DNA of 64,000 bases, taken from NCBI RefSeq assembly GCF_036898465.1, contig NZ_JARUMJ010000001.1, positions 7,688,001-7,752,000 of the forward strand, read 5' to 3'. Source of the DNA: Streptomyces sp. B21-105. Its GTDB lineage: Bacteria; Actinomycetota; Actinomycetes; Streptomycetales; Streptomycetaceae. The notes under the pieces were generated by a model. The model made no database searches, was not told the DNA's origin, and saw only the letters and a program-made list of their open reading frames with translations. The stretch's first letter is position 1. Each line of letters begins with the position of its first letter. The position numbers were made by a program, and so were the translations under genes. Below, one piece after another: positions 10,150-19,829 of this stretch.

Positions 10150-10218
10150 ATGCACCGACTGCACAGCAGCCTCGGCTACCGCAGTCCCGCCGAATACGAG
10201 ACCGCGCTCGCAGCCTGA
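10150..10218 (+). pseudogene. C-terminal scrap of an IS3-family transposase
   Basis: The last 22 codons of an IS3/ISL-type integrase are readable (HSSLGYRSPAEYETAL, then a stop). Upstream sequence shows no continuing frame, so only the 3' end survives. The rest of 9821-10261 shows no gene I can support. Confidence 0.7.
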
Positions 10219-10261
10219 CCACCACACCGATGGTGTCCGTCAAAGCGGAACAAGCTCACTT

Positions 10262-10345
10262 TGACCGAAGTGTCCAGTCACGGGCTTGTCGACTGTCGTT
10301 GCGGGATGGCGCCTGCTCGTACCGAGCTACAGGGCGTGTCCCAAT
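10262..10345. repeat. 84-bp direct repeat, copy 1
   Basis: This stretch is repeated at 13,126-13,209 in the same orientation with only about four differences by eye. It starts 44 bases after the IS3 scrap. Copy 2 lies 98 bases before the IS110 transposase, so this may be an IS110-end relic or an end of another element. Confidence 0.8.
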
Positions 10346-10797
10346 GGCGCCTGCTGGACCAGGACTGAGCAGGGCTGGCATCTGCTGCTCGACGTCGACC
10401 TCCGTCCCAAAGGCTTCTCGCCCGAGCCAGAGGTCGGCACGGGCCTCGCCTACTCGGTATCGGTCGGCACCGAGCGGGACGGCGGCAAGGAAACTTGTTG
10501 GCACTGATCCGGAAATCTATGCGTCCGTGTGACGCGAACCGTTGCTTGCCCGGGACCGTTCCTTGCTCGCTCAAGGCCGAGCGGAGGCCGCACGCACCTC
10601 ACCGGCGACCGGCCCGGGCCGCGGCCGCCGCCCTTTGACGGAGATGGACGCTCGATCTCAACGCTTCCGCCGACGTCCGCGCCCGCTCGCAGTCGCTCCG
10701 TCGGCCGCCACTGCGCCCGCAGTCGCTGATTCCGTCTGTGGACCGGGCCGGTCCGCCGAGACCACCAGACCTTACCGAACCCCTTCCGGAGAGACCC
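10346..10797. other. Gene-free stretch between repeat copy 1 and the peptidase pseudogene
   Basis: No supported gene. A short run of plausible coding sequence near 10,360-10,507 (EQGWHLLLDVDLRPKGF) could be the tail of a broken protein, but nothing identifies it. Confidence 0.5.
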
Positions 10798-12283
10798 TTG
10801 TCCCGTCGCACCGCCCTGTGGTGGACCCTTGCCGCTACCGCCGCCCTGCTGCCCCCGATCCCCGCTCAAGCCACGACCCCTCATGAGCCGGCCCTGCCCT
10901 TCGGTGCCTGCCCCGACTCCGTGCCCAGGCCCGCGGCCCCGGACCGAGTCGAGTGCGGGCGGATCAGCGTCCCGCTCGACTGGAACCGCCCCCAGGGACC
11001 GCACATCGAGGTGGCGGTCTCGCGCGTACCCGCCTCTGGCACCCCCGCAGAACACCGCGGCATCCTGCTGGTCAATCCCGGCGGCCCGGGCGGCTCCGGC
11101 CTGCCCTACGCGGTCACCAAACGCGCCAAACTCCCCGGGAGCGTGCGCCGCGCGTACGACATCATCGGCTTCGATCCGCGCGGTGTTGGACAGAGCACAC
11201 CGGTCGACTGCGGTCCGATGGGCGGACTCTTCGACAGTCCGGGCGCCGACCCCGTCCCCGTCGGACCGTTGGCGGAACGCGCCTACCTGGCGTCACTGCG
11301 GAACACGGCTGACGATTGCTCGGCGGGCGCCGGCGCCGTGCTGCCGTACCTCTCGACCGAGCAGACCGCCCGGGACATGGACGCGATACGCACGGCACTC
11401 GGCGAACCGAGGACGAACTTCCTCGGCGTCTCCTACGGCACCTACCTCGGCGCGGCCTACGCGGCCCAATTCCCGCACCGCACCGGCCGCATGGTCCTCG
11501 ACAGCGTCGTCGGCCCGTGGGACTGGTACGACTTCGACGTCATCCAGAGCCGGGCACTGCTGCGCCAGCGCGACACGTTCTTCACCTGGACCGCCGCTCA
11601 CCCGGACCGCTTCGCGCTGGGCGGCAGCGCGGAGACGGTACGCCGGGCCTACCTGCGCGTCCGCGAAGGACTCGCCGCCCGGCCGGTCGCCGGCTTCGGC
11701 CCGGCGGAGTTCGACCGCGCCGTCTACCGCGCCCTGGGCCGCACCGAACGCTGGGCCGGCCTCGCCGACGGCCTGCGCACCTACCTGCGCGACGGCAGCC
11801 CCGACGCCCTCCGCCCCGCCACCGCCTTCGACAGCCCCGACTCACGCACCTACGAAGCCGCCAACCGCATCGTCAAGTGCGCCGACGCCCCCGCACCCAC
11901 CCCGCACCGGATCCTAGCGGACATCCGCCGCACCCGGCACCTCGACCCCCAGCCCGTCCTGACCGGCATGGAGGCGTCCACCTGCGCCTACTGGCACCAC
12001 CGCCCCGCCCACCCCACACCGCTCGGCAGCCCCGACGCCCCGCCCCTCCTGCTGGTGGCCTCCGCCCACGACCCCGTCACCCCCCATCGGCGGGGCACAC
12101 GAGTTGCGCCCCCTCCTGCCCGGCTCCCGCCTGGTCACGCTCGACAACGACTACTCCCACGGGGTCTTCGCCAGCCGCGGCAACGCCTGCGTGGACGAGG
12201 CGGCGGCCGCGTACCTCGTCGACGGGACGGTTCCGACGGCGGACGTGCGCTGCACGGGGCCCGGACTGCCCGCGGTGCCGTGA
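10798..12283 (+). pseudogene. Secreted tripeptidyl-aminopeptidase-like alpha/beta hydrolase, frameshifted
   Basis: This resembles Streptomyces exported Tap/SlpD-type aminopeptidases. A signal peptide ends in PAQA, the oxyanion region is NPGGPGGSG and the nucleophile elbow is GVSYGTYLG. The acid is in SAHDPVTP. After that motif the frame breaks in a run of six C (12,080-12,085). Dropping one C restores the expected tail, including the catalytic His in DYSHGVF, and a stop at 12,283. It is either a recent pseudogene or a base-calling error. The start is TTG 10,798 after CCGGAGAG. Confidence 0.8.
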
Positions 12284-13125
12284 CACATTCCAGACTGCTT
12301 AACGAGTTCGTCTTCATCCGGTCAGCGATAGCGGGCCCCCGGGCCGGGCGCAGGCTCCGGGACCCGGCGGCAGTGCCGCTGCGTGCAGTGGGGTGTGGCG
12401 GGCGTGCAGGCTGGCCAGCCCTTGAATCTGCTCGGCGAACGTCAACGCCGGGCAACGGGAGTTGAGGCGCTTGAAGTGCCGCACCAAGAACTTGATCACG
12501 ACGGGGGCCGCACCGAGAGGTGCGTCAGCGAGACAGCACAGGTACCGGCGGTGCACCCGCCAGGACGGCATCGCGCAGGACGTACATTTCGCCGGGAGTG
12601 TCCGGCACGAAGTGCGAAACGTGCCCCCCGGCAGCCCGCTCGACGGACTCGACGACCACACCAGCCAAATGAGGCAGTAACCGCCCCAAATCCCCTGAAC
12701 TGCACACCCAGTGGATGCCCAGTTCAGACGGATGTCATCACAAGATCGTCGACAGAGCCGAATTCCACGGCCATCGACACTTGTGCCCCCAATCAGGCGG
12801 TGGCCCGCCATTACTGCCTTGCACACTGAAGCCTGCTCGCCGCTTCCGCAAGGTGACCACTTGTGGCCGGCCGCGTACGAAAGAGGGCTCAGGCCCGTTC
12901 GTGCCATGGCCGACGACGGACTGCCGGTAATGCAGGCCGCGAGGTTGTCCGTCAATGCCGGTCACGGGTGGGCGAGAAGTCAAACCAGTGTCAGCCCGTC
13001 CAGGCCAGATTGAGTAACGGTTCGGACGAAGCCATCCGGCTGTGATCGGCACATGCCGTGGTGTCGAGACCAGTGGGACGGTTGCGCAGTGCCGTCCCGG
13101 ACGGGGGTCTGACTCATGAGATCTA
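12284..13125. other. Gene-free stretch before the IS110 element
   Basis: About 840 bases with no supported gene. Reading frames on both strands lack a recognisable family and carry rare-looking compositions. It is probably decayed mobile-element DNA. Confidence 0.5.
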
Positions 13126-13209
13126 TGACCGAAGTGTCCAGTCACAGGCTTGTCGACTGTCGTTGCGGGATGGCGACTGCTGGTACCGAACTACAGGGCG
13201 TGTCCCAAT
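13126..13209. repeat. 84-bp direct repeat, copy 2
   Basis: Partner of 10,262-10,345, about 95% identical by eye. Together the copies flank the broken peptidase gene. This copy lies within the probable left non-coding end of the IS110 element. Confidence 0.8.
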
Positions 13210-13307
13210 AGGGGCCTTGCTGACGATCAGGCGCCATCACGGTTCAGACCGCCCGACCAGGCCGGTGCCATATACCCAGCACGTCACCACGCGGGAGGCG
13301 AACCACC

Positions 13308-14405
13308 ATGACGACCAGACAGCGCAGCACCTCCTCCAGCACGGATCCTCCGATTCCGTGCGAGGTCGTGCTGGGCGTGGACACGCACGGCGAGGTACAT
13401 GTTGCCGCCGTGGTCACCTTGATGGGGAAGGTCCTGGGCACAGAGTCCTTTCCGGCCACGGCGGCCGGCTACCGCCGGCTGCTCATGTGGGCCCGCAAGC
13501 TGGGGACGGTGCGCCGGGCCGGCGTAGAGGGCACCGGCACCTTCGGCGCGGGCCTGTCCCGCTACCTGGTGACCCAGCAGATCCAGGTGTTCGAAGTGAA
13601 CCGGCCCGACCGGTCGGCCCGCCGGTTGCTCGGTAAGTCGGACCCGCTCGATGCGCAGGCCGCCGCGCGGGCCGTGCTCAGCGGTCGCGCTCAGGCACGG
13701 GCCAAGTCCGGCGATGGTCCGGTGCACAGCGCCCGGATGTACAAGCTCGCCAAGGACTCCGCGGTCAAGGCCCGTACCCAGGCGATCAACCAGCTCAAGG
13801 CTGTCCTGGTCATCGCCGACCCCGCCCTGCGGGAGCGGTTGTCGAGCTTGGGCAATGCCGAGCTGTTCCGCACCTGTGCGACCCTCAGCCCGCCCGATGG
13901 TGGGGGAGACGAGGACGCGGTGGCCCAGGCCACCCACCTGACGTTGCGCATGCTCGCGGAGCGCATCGAACAGCTCACCGGGCAGATCAATGAGCTGAAC
14001 CAACGCCTGACCCGGCTTGTCGAACGTCACGCCCCACAGCTACTCGTACCGGTGGGCATCGGCCCGGACAGTGCCGTCACCCTGCTGATCACCATGGGAG
14101 ACAACCCCGAGCGGCTGAACACCGAGGCATCCTTTGCTGCCCTTTGCGGAGTCAGCCCCGTCGAGTATTCGTCGGGCCGTCGGAGCACGCGCCGGCTCAA
14201 CCACGGCGGCGACCGGCAGGCCAACGCCGCCCTGCACCGCATCGTCTTCACCCGGCTGCGCCACGACCCACGCACCCAGGCGTACTACGAACGCCGCACC
14301 CAGGAGGGCAGGACCCGACGTGAGATCATTCGATGCCTCAAGCGATACGCAGCCCGCGAGGTCTTCAACCTGGTCAGACCGGTTTCCCGCGCCCCCGCGT
14401 TATAG
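13308..14405 (+). CDS. IS110-family transposase (DEDD recombinase)
   Basis: This 365-aa, apparently complete protein has an N-terminal RuvC-like DEDD domain (GVDTH near residue 24, EGTGTFG, KSDPLDA) and the C-terminal Tnp20 domain with FAALCGVSPVEYSSG near residue 277. IS110 enzymes use a catalytic Ser in the Tnp20 domain. Several are guided by a bridge RNA from the non-coding end (established for IS621). The 98-280 bases before this start are the place to look for one. Exact element ends are not visible to me. Confidence 0.9.
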   Translation: MTTRQRSTSSSTDPPIPCEVVLGVDTHGEVHVAAVVTLMGKVLGTESFPATAAGYRRLLMWARKLGTVRRAGVEGTGTFGAGLSRYLVTQQIQVFEVNRPDRSARRLLGKSDPLDAQAAARAVLSGRAQARAKSGDGPVHSARMYKLAKDSAVKARTQAINQLKAVLVIADPALRERLSSLGNAELFRTCATLSPPDGGGDEDAVAQATHLTLRMLAERIEQLTGQINELNQRLTRLVERHAPQLLVPVGIGPDSAVTLLITMGDNPERLNTEASFAALCGVSPVEYSSGRRSTRRLNHGGDRQANAALHRIVFTRLRHDPRTQAYYERRTQEGRTRREIIRCLKRYAAREVFNLVRPVSRAPAL

Positions 14406-14437
14406 GGGCGTCCGTGAGACGTGAGAGGGTCTGGGGC

Positions 14438-14545
14438 GTGAGTGAGACACCACCGAACCCCCTGCAATACCGCTTTGACGGGCCAGAAGACGCTCCGGTC
14501 CTGATCTTGGGTCCCTCACTGGGTACCACATGGCACAGGTTGTAG
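14438..14545 (+). pseudogene. N-terminal scrap of a 3-oxoadipate enol-lactonase-like hydrolase
   Basis: From GTG 14,438 a 35-codon frame reads like the start of PcaD-type alpha/beta hydrolases (QYRFDGPEDAPVLILGPSLG) and stops right after GTTWHRL. The catalytic core is missing. It lies 33 bases after the IS110 transposase, so mobile-element activity probably removed the rest. 14,546-14,777 holds nothing recognisable. Confidence 0.65.
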
Positions 14546-14777
14546 AGACCGTCCAGGGGCGTCTACGCCAGTCCAGCGCGGGCATGAAATCGCAGGTCAG
14601 GGCATCTTGGTCCGGCAGGGGCCGCCCAGTTGGTGATGGCTGTGTGACAGGTGGGTGGCACGGCTCCGCTGTCGGGCACGATGTGGTCGGTGCCTCATGT
14701 GGCCTGTTCCTGTGACGCTTCCGAGGTGCGCCTACTTTGCGATTGCACTCGCCTACGCGTCTAAAAAGCCGGTTTCG

Positions 14778-17700
14778 TCAGGTGTTCCGTTGTGCTGAGC
14801 TGCGGATGGTGCAGTCGAGGACGAACGCTCGGACGTTCAGGTTCCTACTCTCGTTGAGCTGAGCGGCCTGGGCATCGTAGGTCTCCTGCAGGCCGGCAGG
14901 TGTCTGCCCTGCAGTTGGCCGCTTGCGTTCCTTCGCCGTCCACTGGTCGTTGGGGAAGAAGGCGATCAGGTAGATGCCGTTGCGAGTGCCCAGTGCAGCG
15001 AGGTAGTCGTCGGCGAGCTGGGTTTCCATGGCGGTTTTGATCTTGTCGTGCCAGTTGCCTTTTACTTCGATAGCGACCTGGGCCACGGACTCTTCCTGCC
15101 GCCGCGGTGAGGAGTGAGTCGCCGCAGCGGTGGGCGCCTGCAGGAGCAGGTCGATGCGATCGCCTGCTCCCTTGATGTTGCGGTACACCTGCACTTCACG
15201 GTTGATGAGAATGCCGCCTTCGACGAGGTCTCGTCGTAAGGCGTAGGCGAGGTAGTCGGATACCAGGTTCTCGTCTTTGGGGAAGCGCAGCCGTTGCTTT
15301 CCGCTCTGGCCGTTCGGCAGGGTTTCCAACTCGGTTTCGTTCCACAGAATTGCCGCGGGGAGAGTCCCCTGGGTCAGGTCTTCCTGCATTTTGTTCAGGA
15401 GAGCGAGGACGACGTCCAGCAGATCCGTTCCGTCCCTGACCAGTCGTCGACGTGGGTCGTGGATCAGCTGACTGAGTTCGTCGGGGGCGGGGCGGACCCA
15501 GGAACCTTCCCGGTGCGCTTGTTCGGCTTTCTGTACCGCCGCTCGCAGAACGCTGGCCTGGGGCCAATCGGCCGCCAACTCTCGCAGGCGACGGATGGCC
15601 TCACCGGTGCCCCGCGAGGCGAGGTGGTCGAGTACGACATCAATGTGCGTCTGCGCAGCAGCCGCACTCGGCGGGGACGAGCCAGACGAGTCCGTCGGGG
15701 GGTAGCGGCCCAGGAGGATGCGGGCTACTTCGGCCAGTGCCGGTTCGGGTAGTTCGAAGAGCCACGCCTGGGTGCTGTGAGAGCGGGAAAAGGCGCCGGC
15801 GACGGCTTCGAGCGCGGTGCCGTCGGTGCGAAGACGGTGCTCGGCTGTCGGCCAGATTTCTGTGGGTGTCTCCAACAAGAAGACACGCAGATAAGCGGCG
15901 TCCAGACGCTCGTCGCGTTCTGGGCTGGGCTCGCGCAGCTGCGCACCGAATCGGTCCCGTACCTGGTGGCAGATATGGGGACTGCCTCGGCGTAGAAGGA
16001 TGGTGAGGACATGAGCGAGGACATCGTGGCCGCCAGGGCCGATGGCGGGGGTGTTTTCGTGAGCTTGCGCGGTGAGGTCGGTGAGTGTCTGCAGCAGCCT
16101 GGTCTCCAGCTCCGATGTCCAGATGTAGGAGGCCAGGTCGAGGACGGGTGAGGTCTCTTCCGCCTCGTACAACGCCCGGACCAGCGTGTCGTAGGTGGTC
16201 TCGAGTTCTAGTGCGGCGTGGAGGAGGGCCATTTCCAGCAACTGGCCGCGCCGGCCGATGTGGCGGGCCGCAGTGCTGGTGAGGGGGAAGGCCAGGAGTG
16301 TCGGTGCCCAGGCTTGCCACTGGCCTGGGGGCAGTGTTGCCAGTACTGCGCCGCCGTCATTGAGGAGTGTTGTGAAGGCGAAGATTGCTGCCCATGGACG
16401 GGCGGGAAGGCTGTTGGTGCCGATCCAGCTGTTGTCGGTGGGCAGGCCGTTTGTGACGAACCTGCGTGCTACGGCCAGCAAGCGGTGTTCGTAGCCGTCG
16501 GCGAAGATGACGGTACCGGGAAGAGACAGCAGATCGGTGAGCAACTCGGTTGCCGCGAACCTGCCTGTGTTCGGATCGCATTGCAGGTTCCAGCACAGGG
16601 GCGCGAAGCTGTCGTGGTCGCCCGACTCCGCCTGTGCGAGAAGCTCGCGGGTGGTGGTGATGTACTCGGCGCGGCCCTGCCATGGCTCCGTTCGCGACCG
16701 ACGTCTTGCCGCCTGGGCTCTGAGCTGGTCAGCGCGAGGGCCGTCGATGGGAATGGCCTCAAGGTCTTGAGCGAAAATCTGTGACCAGACTCTGGTGTCT
16801 TGAGTGGACCATGCCGTGTCCTGCCCAGCGTCTGTCGTCCTGGCCATGGACCACACGTGCTGCAGCATGGGCCAGGCATGCGGCGCCTTTTCGTCGCTGA
16901 GGCTTTGTTCGAGATTTACGAGCCAGGCGAGATCTGCGGCGTCGAGCAGGCTGGTGCGCTGTTCTCGTTCAGGGCCGACGGAGGTCTCAAAACGCGAGCG
17001 GACGGTCCGTGTGGGATGCGGGTCCCATCCCTCGGCCAGCTGGAAGGCATCCTCTGCGTCTTGGGCGACGTCGATGAGGTGTCGCGTGAGCGTGCGGCGC
17101 AGATGGCGAGCGTGTTGGTTCTCAGGATCGTCCAGCGGTGCGCACAGCGGCGCGGGAACGGTCAACTGTGGGTAGGTCTGCAGGTAGAGACGCAGCCACT
17201 CCGCCACAATGGGAACACGCGCGTCGGCTTCCGGCCCGCTCAGTGCGCGGTCGAGGAGGCCCTGGACCATGGCTGCTTCGTCGGGCCAGCCGGCCCACAA
17301 GGAATTGGGAGCCATGAGATGTGATCCGGCCCAGTCCAGAAATGGCGCGATCTGGTCCTCCGAGAGAGAAGCAGGCAGACGCCGGCAGAAAGAGGTGTAA
17401 ATGCTGGGGTCGGTTCGTGGCGGCGTCAGGGCTGCGAGGAGTTCATCGAGGGTGAGCCAGGGCTGGCATGTTTGTAGGACAGCGCCGCGCAAACCGTCGG
17501 CGGGATCGTGCTCGGGCTGTTGAGCTAGTTCGGCGAGGATGGGCTTGAGTAGTGGAGCAGCCTCTGCCTGGTCCAGCATGCCGGCACACTGGGCAGCCAG
17601 GCGGCGCAGCCGGTGAGGATACTGGGCATCACAGGCAATGGACGCTACTGCCTGCAGAAGTTCCCCGCCCTCGTTCTCGGCGATCAGGTTGAGGATGAGT

Positions 17701-19166
17701 TCGAGTTCGTGTGTGATGTGGGGCGCGCGGTTCACGGCTTCGTGAAGAGCCTGCTCCAACTGGCTGGTAAGGCCGGGGTGTCGCAGGGGCGCCATGCGCC
17801 ACCAGGGCAGGCCGTCGCCAGTCGTGTCCTGTCGGGCTTGGCGCAGCAAGCCATCGACGATGAGTTCGGTGCAGTGTGGGTCCTCGATGTAAGAGCTGTA
17901 GGAGGCAATAGCCTGCGGGTCGACATCGATCAGCCAGGGGCCGAGTTCTGGACGCAGGGCGATGAGCCAGGCAGCCAGTTCATGAAGGTCTGTGGGAATG
18001 CCAGGCTCGCCGACCTCCCCCCGGTGGATGAGAAGTCCCTGCAGTTGTTCGCGGGGCACCTGGTGGTCGGTGAGGTATCGAGCGGCGAGGTAGGAGGCGA
18101 TGGAGGCGTGAGCAGGACCAGCGGCTGCAGCGCCGCGGCTGCTGAACAGCGAGCTGTTCAGAACCCCCTCAACGATGGGGCGCTCGATCGTGAATGTGCC
18201 ACCGGGGGTGTCCTCTCGTGCGCCGAGGAAGGTGTCGATGGCCAGCAGGGCCGGGCCGGGCTCGGGGTGGCGCCTCGTGGTGATGCCCTCGGTACCGGTG
18301 AGCACGCAGTAACAGGCGAGGCGGGCCGCGGTTGCGAACCTCTGGGCCTGGCTTCCAGCAAGGTCGTCAGGGGCACGGTCATGGCCTTGCTGCATGACGG
18401 CGTGCGGGAGGGCGAACGCGTAGAGGCTGGCGCGGCTGACAGGCAGCGTGCTGTGTTCCAGAAACGTGTCGAGCAATAGGTCCAGAGTCAAAGGGGTACG
18501 CGCGAGGGCTTGGGCGCCAGCTTCGGTCACAGCTTCGAGAAAGAGCTTGGGATCCACGCCCTTGGTAGAGGCGGCTGCGACCAAGTCGCTTCGGCGGAGA
18601 GGTGCCAGTGTGTAGGTGCGGGATTCGTCGATACCGAAGGCGGCGATCACTGCCTGGCTCAGGACGTCGGTGTAGGCCATGCTTCGGCAAGCGATCAGTA
18701 CTTGTAGCCGACGGCAGTCACAGGTGGCGGCCAAGTCGGTGAACCAGCCGGCAATTTCTTTGCCGGTGGCCCGGCATTCATCAACGCCGTCTAGGACGAG
18801 AAGATGCCTATGCCCCGCCTCGGCATCGGATGAGCTGGCAGCGGGCGCATGTCCTGTGGGGCCAAGTCGGCTGAGTACCGAATCAGCCTTGCGAGTCAAG
18901 TCCTCCCAGGACCGGACCTGGCCGAGATCAACCCGCACTTGCGCATCCCAGCCCCGGCTCATCTGGGTCGCCGCGAGAACGGTATTCAGCGCGGATGACT
19001 TGCCGATGCCAGCTTCCCCAAGCAGTACCGCAGAAGCAGAACAGGCGTCGATCAGCGGCACAACCGAAGGTGGCTGGCGATACCAGCTCGATGTGTCAAT
19101 GAGGAACCCATGGGAGTCGACAGGGAGGTCCTCTCCCACGGGGACGCAGAATCTGTCCAGTCGCAT
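14778..19166 (-). CDS. Giant STAND/NACHT-like NTPase with C-terminal PD-(D/E)XK-like nuclease
   Basis: A single uninterrupted 1,462-aa protein. A P-loop NTPase lies at about 40-330: Walker A GEAGIGKS at 50-57, Walker B HLLVLDGVDE at 121-130 and a sensor-like LIACRS at 157-162. This matches STAND/NACHT ATPases. Residues about 350-1250 are predicted all-helical, Leu/Ala-rich and repeat-like, without a clear TPR consensus. The C-terminus (about 1280-1462) has GDRIDLLL, then AIEVKGNW and ETQLADDYL, which is the spacing of a PD-(D/E)XK nuclease (D1339, E1367, K1369). I infer a ligand-sensing switch that activates DNA cleavage, as in Avs and bacterial NACHT defence proteins, with the nuclease at the opposite end from most Avs. 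There is no partner gene and insertion sequences lie on both sides. No close family is named. Confidence 0.75.
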   Translation of the reverse strand: MRLDRFCVPVGEDLPVDSHGFLIDTSSWYRQPPSVVPLIDACSASAVLLGEAGIGKSSALNTVLAATQMSRGWDAQVRVDLGQVRSWEDLTRKADSVLSRLGPTGHAPAASSSDAEAGHRHLLVLDGVDECRATGKEIAGWFTDLAATCDCRRLQVLIACRSMAYTDVLSQAVIAAFGIDESRTYTLAPLRRSDLVAAASTKGVDPKLFLEAVTEAGAQALARTPLTLDLLLDTFLEHSTLPVSRASLYAFALPHAVMQQGHDRAPDDLAGSQAQRFATAARLACYCVLTGTEGITTRRHPEPGPALLAIDTFLGAREDTPGGTFTIERPIVEGVLNSSLFSSRGAAAAGPAHASIASYLAARYLTDHQVPREQLQGLLIHRGEVGEPGIPTDLHELAAWLIALRPELGPWLIDVDPQAIASYSSYIEDPHCTELIVDGLLRQARQDTTGDGLPWWRMAPLRHPGLTSQLEQALHEAVNRAPHITHELELILNLIAENEGGELLQAVASIACDAQYPHRLRRLAAQCAGMLDQAEAAPLLKPILAELAQQPEHDPADGLRGAVLQTCQPWLTLDELLAALTPPRTDPSIYTSFCRRLPASLSEDQIAPFLDWAGSHLMAPNSLWAGWPDEAAMVQGLLDRALSGPEADARVPIVAEWLRLYLQTYPQLTVPAPLCAPLDDPENQHARHLRRTLTRHLIDVAQDAEDAFQLAEGWDPHPTRTVRSRFETSVGPEREQRTSLLDAADLAWLVNLEQSLSDEKAPHAWPMLQHVWSMARTTDAGQDTAWSTQDTRVWSQIFAQDLEAIPIDGPRADQLRAQAARRRSRTEPWQGRAEYITTTRELLAQAESGDHDSFAPLCWNLQCDPNTGRFAATELLTDLLSLPGTVIFADGYEHRLLAVARRFVTNGLPTDNSWIGTNSLPARPWAAIFAFTTLLNDGGAVLATLPPGQWQAWAPTLLAFPLTSTAARHIGRRGQLLEMALLHAALELETTYDTLVRALYEAEETSPVLDLASYIWTSELETRLLQTLTDLTAQAHENTPAIGPGGHDVLAHVLTILLRRGSPHICHQVRDRFGAQLREPSPERDERLDAAYLRVFLLETPTEIWPTAEHRLRTDGTALEAVAGAFSRSHSTQAWLFELPEPALAEVARILLGRYPPTDSSGSSPPSAAAAQTHIDVVLDHLASRGTGEAIRRLRELAADWPQASVLRAAVQKAEQAHREGSWVRPAPDELSQLIHDPRRRLVRDGTDLLDVVLALLNKMQEDLTQGTLPAAILWNETELETLPNGQSGKQRLRFPKDENLVSDYLAYALRRDLVEGGILINREVQVYRNIKGAGDRIDLLLQAPTAAATHSSPRRQEESVAQVAIEVKGNWHDKIKTAMETQLADDYLAALGTRNGIYLIAFFPNDQWTAKERKRPTAGQTPAGLQETYDAQAAQLNESRNLNVRAFVLDCTIRSSAQRNT

Positions 19167-19379
19167 ACGGCACCCCTTCGGCCAAGGACACCGAACCTAC
19201 CGCCGCAGGGCTACGCCTGGCACTCCGTTCACCCCAACAACCCGCGCTTGACTCTGGCGGTCAGGACTCAACCCTCGGGGCTTGGAATAGCTCCAAGGGA
19301 GTGGCACCACGTGGGAGAGAGGATGAGCCTCTGTGATGCTGTTGTCGGCTCCTTGCCTGCCTGTACGGGACCGACAGCC

Positions 19380-19625
19380 GCCTGAGCCGCCTGCACGCAG
19401 CGAACGGGTTGCTGCTGCTCAGTGATGAGCTGTTCGCCGTGCTGGAGCAGGAGCTGGCCATGGGGCCGGTGGCGCACGGCTGGCCGGACCAGACCTGGAC
19501 CCTGTCACGGATCAAGACCCTCATCGGGCGCCGCTTCCATAAGAGCTACACCGTGCGGAGTGTTGCCGGGCTGCTCAAGCGGCACGGCTGGTGCTACCAG
19601 GTGCCGGGCCGCCGGGCGGTTGGCT
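19380..19625 (+). pseudogene. IS630-family transposase remnant, N-terminal winged-helix part
   Basis: The frame reads WTLSRIKTLIGRRF and VAGLLKRHGW, the HTH region of IS630 transposases. Similarity ends near 19,625 where the catalytic domain should begin. An IS630 C-terminal end lies at 23,191-23,403 in the same orientation. The two may be halves of one element split by later insertions, or separate relics. Confidence 0.7.
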
Positions 19626-19829
19626 GTGTCACTTCCCGTCGATGTCGTATCAACGTGAGTTCGGGAGTCACCTGGCGCGCATTCGCATGATCAATGTCGA
19701 TGAGAAGCGGGTTCTGGCACAGATCTTGGGGAGTCGTCGCGGAGCGTTACCCCGTTGTTCGATTGCGAGGAGACGGGTTCGCGTGAGACCGCGTACGCCT
19801 TGTCGTCCAGCGATCAAAATTGACGCTCC

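Noticed and set aside
12314..12955. Minus-strand frame with transposase-like FAEQIQGLASLHARH near its end
   Set aside because: The resemblance is short and no catalytic motif is present, so I do not call an element there.
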